This document shows, piece by piece, positions 34,536-41,276 of a DNA stretch of 64,000 bases (within the stretch, counting starts at the first letter, position 1; each line of letters begins with the position of its first letter). This stretch comes from Diplocloster hominis. GTDB taxonomy: Bacteria; Bacillota; Clostridia; Lachnospirales; Lachnospiraceae. Below the pieces are notes generated by a model that saw only the letters and a program-made list of their open reading frames with translations, searched no databases and was not told the DNA's origin. The DNA is taken from positions 124,001 to 188,000 of the forward strand of contig NZ_JAWDIY010000010.1 in the NCBI RefSeq assembly GCF_032380655.1, in the 5' to 3' direction. Position numbers and translations under genes: made by a program.

Positions 34536-34607
34536 TCATGTAATAAAAAGGGATACCATTCCTGGCATCCCGTAATGCATGCCTCTCAGGCAGGGGGCGC
34601 CGAATCG

Positions 34608-34661
34608 GCGGGGATCGCACTACGGCGGAAAGGAAGATGCCGCTTACGCGGCCCGCCGTAG
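34608..34661 (+). repeat. Dispersed intergenic repeat B, copy 1
   Basis: Carries CTACGGCGG at 34619 and CCGCCGTAG at 34653 as hairpin arms around the segment GAAAGGAAGATGCCGCTTAC. Other copies are at 38996-39048 (full) and 40371-40405 (truncated). The arms differ between copies but stay paired (CTACGGCGG/CCGCCGTAG here, TGCGGCGG/CCGCCGCA there). Confidence 0.85.
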
Positions 34662-34663
34662 GC

Positions 34664-34691
34664 AAAGAGTTTCGCAAGCGAAACTCTTTTT
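34664..34691. terminator. Bidirectional terminator at the DUF975 gene end
   Basis: AAAGAGTTTCG, loop CAAG, CGAAACTCTTTTTC. The perfect stem has A residues on the left and T residues on the right, so it can stop transcripts from both directions. It abuts the stop of the minus-strand gene. Confidence 0.75.
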
Positions 34692-35476
34692 CAATATATA
34701 TATTGCTGTGGTTCTGGCTGGGCATCCACAACAGGCCCGGCGGGACGGTCAAGTTCCCCGGTGATATCCATGTAGAAATAAACCTGAGTGACGGACAGGT
34801 AAGCGCTGACCCAGAGCATACCGATCCCAAAGGAAAGAGCGCCCAGAAGCATCCAGCCGATGAAGCTTAAGAGGATATAGAAATAACGTCCCTTATTTCC
34901 TCTCATAAGCTGAGCGCTTTCTTTCATAGACTGAATCACGCCTTTTGTCGGATCATCCAGCAGGATATAGAAGGGCTGGGAAAACATCAGCATCAGGATA
35001 TAATCGATCACCACGCCGATGATCAGCAGGACAATAACTAAAAATGCCATCAGCGGTTCAGATCCGGTATGTGTGAAAAGCCAGATAAACAGGATGGCGT
35101 AACCGGGAACCAGACATAGGAAGGTTAATAAAAAAAGAAGCAGCGAGACCAGAATAAATTTGTCCGGGTGATGTTTGAATGCAAACAGCAGATTTCCGAT
35201 ATCCGCTTTGCGGCCCCGGCACAGATTCATATAATAAAAGGTGAGACCGGCGCTGAAAACAGAGATTAACAGCGACAGAATGATCACCAGAACAAAATAC
35301 ATGATATATGGGGTGGCTGTCATCGGATAGCGATATATGCCGGTGGCAAATTCGCAGACGAACATCACTGCGGAGGAGATTACGCTTACGATGATAGACA
35401 GGGCGATACACATTCCATAATTACCAATCAGCCTGTCTTTTGCCATTTGTTTCAATTGGGCAGAAGTTCGTTTCAT
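34691..35476 (-). CDS. DUF975-family integral membrane protein
   Basis: A 261-residue protein with about six hydrophobic segments. The start KRTSAQLKQMAKDRLIGNYG is typical of DUF975, as are the middle RGRKADIGNLLFAFKHHPDK and the later MKESAQLMRGNKGRYFYILL segment. Start ATG is at 35476, after GGAGTG on the minus strand; an in-frame extension to 35521 lacks a site. The C-terminus is polar (PAGPVVDAQPEPQQYIY). The function of the family is not known; a role in membrane or envelope homeostasis is only a guess. It follows another small membrane protein gene on the same strand, 57 bases away, probably in one operon. Confidence 0.85.
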   Translation of the reverse strand: MKRTSAQLKQMAKDRLIGNYGMCIALSIIVSVISSAVMFVCEFATGIYRYPMTATPYIMYFVLVIILSLLISVFSAGLTFYYMNLCRGRKADIGNLLFAFKHHPDKFILVSLLLFLLTFLCLVPGYAILFIWLFTHTGSEPLMAFLVIVLLIIGVVIDYILMLMFSQPFYILLDDPTKGVIQSMKESAQLMRGNKGRYFYILLSFIGWMLLGALSFGIGMLWVSAYLSVTQVYFYMDITGELDRPAGPVVDAQPEPQQYIY

Positions 35477-35532
35477 AATGGTATACACTCCAATTTCTAT
35501 AGATTTCGTAATTAAGATCAAGGGCGGCAGAT

Positions 35533-36093
35533 TCAGACATCTTTCGGAACATTGACATCCAGGCCGTTATAATCAAACTGACCGTTGTAGTCAAAATCAT
35601 TGTAATAACCGCCATAGGGGAGATTGTTGTAATAATTTTCATATATATTCTCGAAATCTGAGGAGCTGAAGATGAAGATCAGATAAACGAGGAAGATGAC
35701 AACCCCCATAACCATACTGATAATGCCCGTGATCATACCAGCCAGCGCCTGAGAGCTTCTGGGTTCCGAAGAACGCCGGGACAGCAGACTTAAGATCAGG
35801 GCCAGGGAGCCCAGCATAAGCCCCCCCAGTCCGCCGCAGCAAAGGCCGGCTATTGATAGAATACCGATTACCATGGAGGCTGTGGCCATTCCATTGGGCC
35901 GTGTCTGCCGGTAGTTGGGATTATAGGGCGGCGGGGTCTTCGGTCCGTAGGGATTTGAATTTTGTCCATAGGGATCGGAATTCTGACCGTAGGGATTCGA
36001 ATTTTGTCCGTTAGGATCAGGATTCTGTCCGGAATCCGAATTGCCATAAGGACTCGGATTATAGTTTGAATTCGGATCGTTATTATATTCCAT
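35533..36093 (-). CDS. DUF4190-like membrane protein with Asn/Pro/Tyr-rich N-terminus
   Basis: A 186-residue protein. The first 65 residues are low complexity, with four to five NPYGQNSDPYGQNS-like units. Two membrane segments follow (MATASMVIGILSIAGLCCGG and AGMITGIISMVMGVVIFLVY) joined by a short basic loop, as in DUF4190 proteins. The C-terminus is Tyr/Asn/Asp-rich (YYNNLPYGGYYNDFDY) and probably lies outside. Start ATG is at 36093 after AAAGGAGAGG. Its promoter is at 36165-36137. Function unknown; family members in Gram-positives are often linked to the envelope. Confidence 0.75.
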   Translation of the reverse strand: MEYNNDPNSNYNPSPYGNSDSGQNPDPNGQNSNPYGQNSDPYGQNSNPYGPKTPPPYNPNYRQTRPNGMATASMVIGILSIAGLCCGGLGGLMLGSLALILSLLSRRSSEPRSSQALAGMITGIISMVMGVVIFLVYLIFIFSSSDFENIYENYYNNLPYGGYYNDFDYNGQFDYNGLDVNVPKDV

Positions 36094-36136
36094 AAAGGTT
36101 TCCTCTCCTTTTATCATTGTTATGGATACTGCCCCT

Positions 36137-36165
36137 ATTGTAACACCAAGACCACTGAAAAACAA
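36137..36165 (-). promoter_or_regulatory. Promoter of the DUF4190-like gene
   Basis: On the minus strand TTGTTT (36165-36160), 17 bases, TACAAT (36142-36137). Start near 36130, 37 bases before the ATG. Confidence 0.5.
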
Positions 36166-36172
36166 TTCTTTC

Positions 36173-36201
36173 TTGAATCACAGTTTTGGATGATTTATAA
36201 T
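36173..36201 (+). promoter_or_regulatory. Promoter of tex
   Basis: TTGAAT (36173-36178), 17 bases, perfect TATAAT (36196-36201); start near 36208, with AAAGGAG and the ATG at 36237 following. It is back to back with the minus-strand promoter at 36137-36165. Confidence 0.65.
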
Positions 36202-36236
36202 TAATCTTTAGATAACTGTTTACAAAGGAGCATTTT

Positions 36237-38381
36237 ATGAATATTAATGAGGTATTGGCAAAAGAATTAGGGGTGCATATCGAGCAGGTAGACGCCGCTG
36301 TGAAACTGTTGGACGAGGGCAATACGATACCGTTTATTTCCCGTTATCGTAAGGAAGTGACCGGATCTTTAAATGACGAAGTGCTGCGTAACTTAGGGGA
36401 GCGGCTGACTTACCTTCGGAATCTGGAGGAGAAGAAGCAGCAGGTGCTGTCCAGCATTGAAGAGCAGGGGAAACTGACCGGGGAACTAAAGGCCCAGATC
36501 CTGGCTGCCCAGACGCTGGTCGTGGTCGATGACCTGTATCGCCCCTACCGGCCAAAACGCCGCACGCGCGCCACGATTGCAAGAGAAAAAGGATTAGAAG
36601 GTCTCGCTTCGGTAATCCAGCTGCAGCTGACGGACAAGCTTGTGGAAGAGGAGGCCAAAAACTACCTTTCCGCGGAGAAGGAAGTCAATACAGTGGAGGA
36701 GGCCATCGCCGGTGCAAAAGATATTCTGGCAGAGTTAATATCAGACGAAGCGGACTACCGCAGTTATATTCGAAAAGCTACGGTGCAGTCCGGCAAACTG
36801 ATCTCCAAAGCCAAGGATGAGAAGGCTCAGTCTGTCTATGAGATGTACTATGACTTCGAAGAACCGATCGCCAAAGCCGTAGGCCACCGGATTCTGGCGC
36901 TGAACCGGGGGGAAAAGGAAAAATTCCTGACTGTTAAAATAGAGGCCCCCACAGAGCAGATCCTTCGATATCTGGAAAAACAGGTGATTACCCGGGACAA
37001 CCCTTACACCACACCTGTCCTTAGAGAAGTGGCGGCAGACAGCTATGAACGTCTGATCGCCCCGGCTATCGAGCGGGAAATCCGCAGTGACCTGACTGAG
37101 AAAGCCGAGGACGGAGCCATCAAGGTATTCGGAAAAAATCTGGAGCAGCTGCTCATGCAGCCCCCTATCGTGAATCAGGTGGTGCTGGGCTGGGACCCCG
37201 CATTCCGGACCGGCTGTAAGCTGGCGGTGGTGGACGCCACCGGCAAGGTGCTGGACACCACTGTCATCTATCCCACAGCTCCTCAGAACAAAGTCGAAGA
37301 ATCGAAGAAAATAGTAAAGAAACTGATTGAAAAATATAATATCACCCTGATTTCCGTTGGCAACGGAACGGCATCCCGGGAATCCGAGATGATCATCGTG
37401 GACCTCTTAAAAGAGATCCCCCATCGGGTACAGTACGTGATCGTCAACGAAGCCGGAGCCTCCGTCTACTCTGCCAGCAAGCTGGCCACGGAAGAGTTCC
37501 CCAACTTCGATGTAGGACAAAGAAGTGCCGCTTCCATTGCCAGAAGGCTGCAGGACCCCTTAGCCGAACTGGTCAAGATCGACCCCAAATCCATCGGCGT
37601 AGGCCAATACCAGCATGATATGAACCAGAAAAAGCTGGGTGAGCAGTTAAGCGGCGTAGTGGAGGACGTGGTAAATAAAGTGGGAGTGGATCTGAACACC
37701 GCCTCCGCCTCCCTTCTGGGCTATATCTCGGGTATCTCCAAAGTCATCGCCCAGAACATCGTCACTTACCGGGAGGAAAACGGCAGGTTCCGGGGACGAA
37801 AAGGCCTGCTGAAAGTGGCCAAGCTGGGGCCGAAGGCCTACGAGCAGTGTGCCGGTTTCTTAAGAATCCTGGACGGCGACAATCCCCTCGACGCCACCAG
37901 TGTACATCCCGAGAGTTACGCAGCTACGGAGAAGCTGCTGGAAAAGTTAGGCTATACCAAGGAAGATATCAAAGAACGCCGGCTAAACGGCATTACCAAA
38001 CAAGTGCGGGATTATAAGAAATTGTCCCAGGAACTGGAGATCGGAGAAATCACCCTGCGGGATATCGTAAAGGAGCTGGAAAAGCCGGCCCGTGATCCCA
38101 GAGAGGAGATGCCCAAGCCGATCCTGCGCACCGACGTGCTGGAAATGAAAGATCTGACCCCCGGAATGGTGCTGAAAGGCACGGTCCGCAACGTCATTGA
38201 CTTCGGGGTATTCGTGGATATCGGCGTCCATCAGGACGGTCTGGTTCATATATCCCAGCTGACCAACAAGAAGTTCGTGAAGCATCCGCTGGAAGTAGTC
38301 AGCGTCGGTGACATTGTAGAAGTAAAGGTCATGAGTGTGGATCTGGCGAAAAAGAGAATTCAGCTGACTATGATCCTGTAA
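36237..38381 (+). CDS. tex: Tex-family RNA-binding transcription accessory protein
   Basis: A 714-residue Tex/Spt6-like protein. In order: the N-terminal Tex domain (VKLLDEGNTIPFISRYRKE at about 22-40), the YqgF-like ribonuclease-H fold (VLGWDPAFRTGCKLAVVDATG, SVGNGTASRESE, VNEAGASVYSAS), the helix-hairpin-helix pair (GVDLNTASASLLGYISGIS, ENGRFRGRKGLLKVAKLGPK) and the C-terminal S1 domain (MVLKGTVRNVIDFGVFVDIG, about 638-712). It binds nucleic acid and associates with RNA polymerase and ribosomes. All domains are intact and length is as expected. Confidence 0.96.
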   Translation: MNINEVLAKELGVHIEQVDAAVKLLDEGNTIPFISRYRKEVTGSLNDEVLRNLGERLTYLRNLEEKKQQVLSSIEEQGKLTGELKAQILAAQTLVVVDDLYRPYRPKRRTRATIAREKGLEGLASVIQLQLTDKLVEEEAKNYLSAEKEVNTVEEAIAGAKDILAELISDEADYRSYIRKATVQSGKLISKAKDEKAQSVYEMYYDFEEPIAKAVGHRILALNRGEKEKFLTVKIEAPTEQILRYLEKQVITRDNPYTTPVLREVAADSYERLIAPAIEREIRSDLTEKAEDGAIKVFGKNLEQLLMQPPIVNQVVLGWDPAFRTGCKLAVVDATGKVLDTTVIYPTAPQNKVEESKKIVKKLIEKYNITLISVGNGTASRESEMIIVDLLKEIPHRVQYVIVNEAGASVYSASKLATEEFPNFDVGQRSAASIARRLQDPLAELVKIDPKSIGVGQYQHDMNQKKLGEQLSGVVEDVVNKVGVDLNTASASLLGYISGISKVIAQNIVTYREENGRFRGRKGLLKVAKLGPKAYEQCAGFLRILDGDNPLDATSVHPESYAATEKLLEKLGYTKEDIKERRLNGITKQVRDYKKLSQELEIGEITLRDIVKELEKPARDPREEMPKPILRTDVLEMKDLTPGMVLKGTVRNVIDFGVFVDIGVHQDGLVHISQLTNKKFVKHPLEVVSVGDIVEVKVMSVDLAKKRIQLTMIL

Positions 38382-38389
38382 CTTCGCGC

Positions 38390-38530
38390 ATAAGGGCTTA
38401 CGGCCTGAGTGTGGTTGATCCGGTAGATAACTTTGGAGAAGGAAAATGTATCCTGCAATTATTTTACGCGGAGAAAATTGTGAGTCAAAGTAATATTAAT
38501 GAAATTATTCGCAAGATAATAGAGGCATAA
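38390..38530 (+). other. Open, gene-tail-like frame between tex and the riboswitch
   Basis: A frame shifted from tex stays open from inside the tex stop region to TAA 38528. Its last 42 codons have protein-like content (segments VVDPVDNFGEGKC and SQSNINEIIRKIIEA). There is no start with a ribosome site, and I do not recognise a family. It may be the tail of a decayed gene or chance. Confidence 0.2.
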
Positions 38531-38564
38531 AGAGTTTTTGTTAACATAAATGGATTTTAAATTC

Positions 38565-38593
38565 TTGACAAGTGCTCCCAGCCGCAGTATGAT
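38565..38593 (+). promoter_or_regulatory. Promoter of the FMN riboswitch-ribU unit
   Basis: Perfect TTGACA (38565-38570), 17 bases, TATGAT (38588-38593). Start near 38600, about 15 bases before the riboswitch. Confidence 0.8.
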
Positions 38594-38613
38594 AACAGAG
38601 AACTGCATAAGGA

Positions 38614-38770
38614 GATTCTTCGGGGCAGGGTGACTTCCGTTAATGGAAGAATTCCCGACCGGCGGTAAAGTCCGCGACCCGCTGCAAGGCGGCTGATCTG
38701 GTGAGTGTCATTTCTAATAGAAATGCATCAATTCCAGGACCGACAGTAAAGTCTGGATGAAAGAAGAGAG
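38614..38770 (+). ncRNA. FMN riboswitch (RFN element)
   Basis: Conserved RFN parts in order: TTCGGGGCAGGGTG (38619), TTCCCGACCGGCGGTAAAG, GTCCGCGACCCGC, GATCTGGTG, a variable stem, TTCCAGGACCGACAGTAAAG and GTCTGGATGAAAGAAGA. It senses FMN; the following terminator (38836-38866) is the expression platform. It controls ribU. Confidence 0.97.
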
Positions 38771-38835
38771 ATATGGACACCGTTGCTGATCTGTGATAGA
38801 ATCAGCACAGATCCGTATATAAGTCTAATTACAAT

Positions 38836-38866
38836 GCCCTGAATATTACATTCAGGGCTATTTTTT
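38836..38866 (+). terminator. Regulated terminator of the FMN riboswitch
   Basis: GCCCTGAAT (38836-38844) and ATTCAGGGC (38850-38858) with a 5-base loop, then TATTTTTT. Expected to form when FMN is bound. No antiterminator pairing was worked out in detail. Confidence 0.85.
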
Positions 38867-38961
38867 ATGGCTATGAGCACTTAGTGCCTGTATTTAAGGC
38901 ACTTACGTGTGATGTATGAAAATAGTCAGCGAGGCTATTTCGAGCGTTACTATTTTTTATT
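38866..38961 (+). repeat. Dispersed intergenic repeat A, copy 2
   Basis: Inverted relative to copy 1 at 12099. It contains the AGTGCCT/AGGCACT stem and the ATAGTCAGCG/CGTTACTAT stem followed by a run of T. It directly abuts the riboswitch terminator and sits between it and ribU, so it may add a second, unregulated stop or processing site. Confidence 0.8.
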
Positions 38962-38995
38962 CCATAGAAAAGAGTTCCTATGAAATAAAAGGTTC

Positions 38996-39048
38996 CGCAG
39001 GATTGCACTGCGGCGGAAAGGAAGATGCCGCTTACGCGGTCCGCCGCA
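38996..39048 (+). repeat. Dispersed intergenic repeat B, copy 2
   Basis: TGCGGCGG (39009-39016) and CCGCCGCA (39041-39048) around the shared segment GAAAGGAAGATGCCGCTTAC. It is preceded by a CCTATGAAATAAAA segment that is also found before copy 3. It lies 72 bases before ribU. Confidence 0.85.
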
Positions 39049-39120
39049 AAATAATGAAACCGCCAGGAAAATCCTTATACACACAAACCACCATCATAAC
39101 AGAATAAGGAGAGTGCAAAC

Positions 39121-39750
39121 ATGAGCACAAACGTAGGAGTCATCAAAAAAAGCAGAGTAAACATCCGCACCATCGTTCAGATCGGCATGCTGTCCGCCAT
39201 CGCCACCATACTAATGCTGTTTGAAATTCCATTGCCCTTTATGGCCCCCAGTTTCTATGAACTGGACTTCAGCGAGGTTCCGGTCCTCATCGGCTGTTTC
39301 GCTATGGGCCCTGTAGCGGGGATACTCATCGAACTGGTCAAGATCCTCTTGAATCTGGTCATCAACGGTACCATAACAGCCGGAGTCGGTGAAGCCGCCA
39401 ACTTTCTGATCGGCTGTGCCTTCATCCTGCCTGCAGGTATGATCTATAAGCACCGCAAATCCAGAAAGACCGCTATCATCGGAATGGCAGCAGGCACCGT
39501 GACCATGACGATCCTGGGCTGTTTTCTCAACGCCTACGTGCTGCTCCCTGCTTATGCTTCCGCATTTGGCTGGCCGCTAACGTCCATCATAGAGATGGGT
39601 TCTGCGATCAACCCGGTCGTGAAAAGCCTGCCCACCTTCGTCATCCTGATGGTAGCCCCCTTTAACATCCTGAAAGGAGTGGTGGTCTCCCTGATTACCT
39701 TCCTTCTCTACAAATACATCAGCCCGATCCTTCATAGAGGAAGCCGCTGA
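39121..39750 (+). CDS. ribU: Riboflavin ECF transporter S component RibU
   Basis: A 209-residue membrane protein with about six membrane segments, the substrate-binding subunit of an energy-coupling-factor transporter for riboflavin. Typical parts are IGMLSAIATILMLFEIPLP (helix 1, with the small-residue face that contacts EcfT), FYELDFSEVPVLIGCFAMGP (the riboflavin-site loop), and ELVKILLNLVINGT. The EcfA/EcfT energising module must be elsewhere in the genome. An FMN riboswitch 350 bases upstream confirms the substrate. Ribosome site AAGGAGAG. Confidence 0.95.
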   Translation: MSTNVGVIKKSRVNIRTIVQIGMLSAIATILMLFEIPLPFMAPSFYELDFSEVPVLIGCFAMGPVAGILIELVKILLNLVINGTITAGVGEAANFLIGCAFILPAGMIYKHRKSRKTAIIGMAAGTVTMTILGCFLNAYVLLPAYASAFGWPLTSIIEMGSAINPVVKSLPTFVILMVAPFNILKGVVVSLITFLLYKYISPILHRGSR

Positions 39751-39844
39751 GCCGGGAAGGCTCCTGGCATTCCCACTTAATTACATATTTACAACCCTGC
39801 CCGGCAAGTCTATAATCAGAAGATAGAAAGCGAGGGCAAACACC

Positions 39845-40315
39845 ATGATTACGAAGAGAGTGGAGGATTCCAAGACAGAACAGGCATATGTATTATTGCC
39901 GAAACATATCAATGGTTATGGAAGGCTGTTCGGTGGAATGCTCATGCAGTGGATTGATGAGATGGCGGGAATCGTGTCCAGGAGACACTGCGGAATGGAG
40001 ATCACCACGGCGGCTATTGACCATTTGACCTTCAAACACGCTGCTTATAAAAACCAGACGATCGTACTAATAGGGAAAGTAACCTATGTAGGACGGACCT
40101 CCATGGAGATCCGTGTAGATACTTATGTGGAAGCGCTGGATGGCACCAGGCGTCTGATCAATACCGCATATGTGGTGATGGTAGCCATCGACGAGCAGGG
40201 AAAAGCGCAGGAAGTACCCGGCCTCAGACTGGAAACAGAGATGGACAGAATTGAGTGGGAAAGTGGTAAACGCAGATATGAGCTGCGCAGATTACGCCAT
40301 CAGGAAGGATTCTGA
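39845..40315 (+). CDS. Acyl-CoA thioesterase, hotdog fold (YciA/cytosolic type)
   Basis: A 156-residue hotdog-fold enzyme. The family motif is HINGYGRLFGGMLMQWIDEM (about 22-41), with the catalytic Asp38, then TAAIDHLTFKHAAYKNQTIV and VGRTSMEIRVDTYVEA. It would hydrolyse acyl-CoA esters in the cytoplasm; chain-length preference cannot be read. It is monocistronic between ribU and an exporter operon. The end is basic and longer than YciA, closer to the acyl-CoA hydrolase family of Firmicutes. Confidence 0.9.
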   Translation: MITKRVEDSKTEQAYVLLPKHINGYGRLFGGMLMQWIDEMAGIVSRRHCGMEITTAAIDHLTFKHAAYKNQTIVLIGKVTYVGRTSMEIRVDTYVEALDGTRRLINTAYVVMVAIDEQGKAQEVPGLRLETEMDRIEWESGKRRYELRRLRHQEGF

Positions 40316-40325
40316 TGGCGTTTCT

Positions 40326-40405
40326 TATTTCATAGGGGAAAGTGCTCCTATGAAATAAAACGCTCCGCGGGGATCGCATTGCGGCGGAAAGGAAGATACC
40401 GCTTA
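40326..40405 (+). repeat. Dispersed repeat B, copy 3 (truncated), with upstream hairpin
   Basis: TTATTTCATAGG pairs with CCTATGAAATAA (about 40326-40358), then GGATCGCATTGCGGCGG and GAAAGGAAGATACCGCTTA (40371-40405). The match to copies 1 and 2 stops there, so the right hairpin arm is missing. Confidence 0.75.
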
Positions 40406-40485
40406 TTCTTCTTAAGAAAAACTTTTGAATTTCCACCACAAAAAATGAAGAAACCCCTGATATACTCACAGATGGAAAAAATATG

Positions 40486-40532
40486 TTGACAAAATAAGCG
40501 GTTCGTATTATTGTATTAATCAAGTAATACAA
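40486..40532 (+). promoter_or_regulatory. Promoter with operator-like palindrome before the MacAB-type operon
   Basis: TTGACA at 40486-40491, with a weak -10 near 40509 (TATTGT at 17 bases). A perfect dyad, TTGTATTA and TAATACAA separated by 6 bases (40511-40532), overlaps the -10. It resembles sites of YtrA-type GntR repressors, but no such regulator is adjacent. Confidence 0.55.
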
Positions 40533-40556
40533 AAACTAGAAAGAAGTGAAGGGAAC

Positions 40557-41276
40557 ATGGATATGCTCATTCAAGTGCAGGATCTTAGCAAGATTTATAA
40601 TCCGGGCGAAAATGAAGTGCGAGCTCTGGACCATGTCAGCCTGGAGATTGATCGGGGAGAATTCGTGGCGATTATCGGACACTCCGGTTCCGGTAAATCA
40701 ACCTTGATGAATATGCTGGGATGTCTGGATGTACCGTCATCCGGCCTATATTATCTGAATGGCCAGGATGTCTCGGGACTGACGGATAATGAATTGTCGG
40801 ATATCCGAAACCGTGAGATCGGTTTCATTTTCCAGGGATTCAATTTGATTGCTAATCTGACTGCCATTGAAAATGTGGAGCTGCCTTTAATATACCGGGG
40901 AATTGGAAAAAGACAGCGGCATGAACTGGCGGTGGAAGCACTGAACCTGGTGGGGCTGTCCCATCGTATGGATCACAAGCCATCCCAGATGTCCGGCGGG
41001 CAGCAGCAGAGAGTGGCTATCGCCCGGGCAGTGGCGGCGAAACCCCCGGTGATACTGGCCGATGAACCGACTGGTAATCTGGATTCCAAGTCCAGCGCCG
41101 ACATTTTGAAAATGTTAAAGGAGCTGCACCGGACGGGCAGAACGGTTATATTGATTACACATGATAACGACATTGCCGCGCAGGTAAAGCGGGTAATCCG
41201 GATCAAAGACGGTTATGTCGAAGCTGATTATTACAACAAGAGTGAGGAGTGTGTGGAAAATGAAAAAGCAGAATAA
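40557..41276 (+). CDS. ABC exporter ATP-binding protein (MacB/LolD type)
   Basis: A 239-residue ATPase with Walker A GHSGSGKST (about 42-50), a Q-loop in GFIFQGFNLIANL, signature MSGGQQQRVAIARA and Walker B VILADEPTGNLDSKS. This subfamily works with FtsX-type permeases to expel peptides, toxins or antibiotics. The 3-prime end overlaps the adaptor gene by 17 bases, so all three genes form one operon. Ribosome site GAAGTGAAGGG. Confidence 0.93.
   Translation: MDMLIQVQDLSKIYNPGENEVRALDHVSLEIDRGEFVAIIGHSGSGKSTLMNMLGCLDVPSSGLYYLNGQDVSGLTDNELSDIRNREIGFIFQGFNLIANLTAIENVELPLIYRGIGKRQRHELAVEALNLVGLSHRMDHKPSQMSGGQQQRVAIARAVAAKPPVILADEPTGNLDSKSSADILKMLKELHRTGRTVILITHDNDIAAQVKRVIRIKDGYVEADYYNKSEECVENEKAE

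Noticed and set aside
34479..34870. Overlapping short plus-strand frames after lysC
   Set aside because: They cover a terminator, repeat B and the 3-prime end of the DUF975 gene on the other strand.
38916..39107. 63-codon plus-strand frame before ribU
   Set aside because: It lies wholly in repeats A and B; the same peptide segment appears at the other repeat B copy, so it is a repeat artefact.
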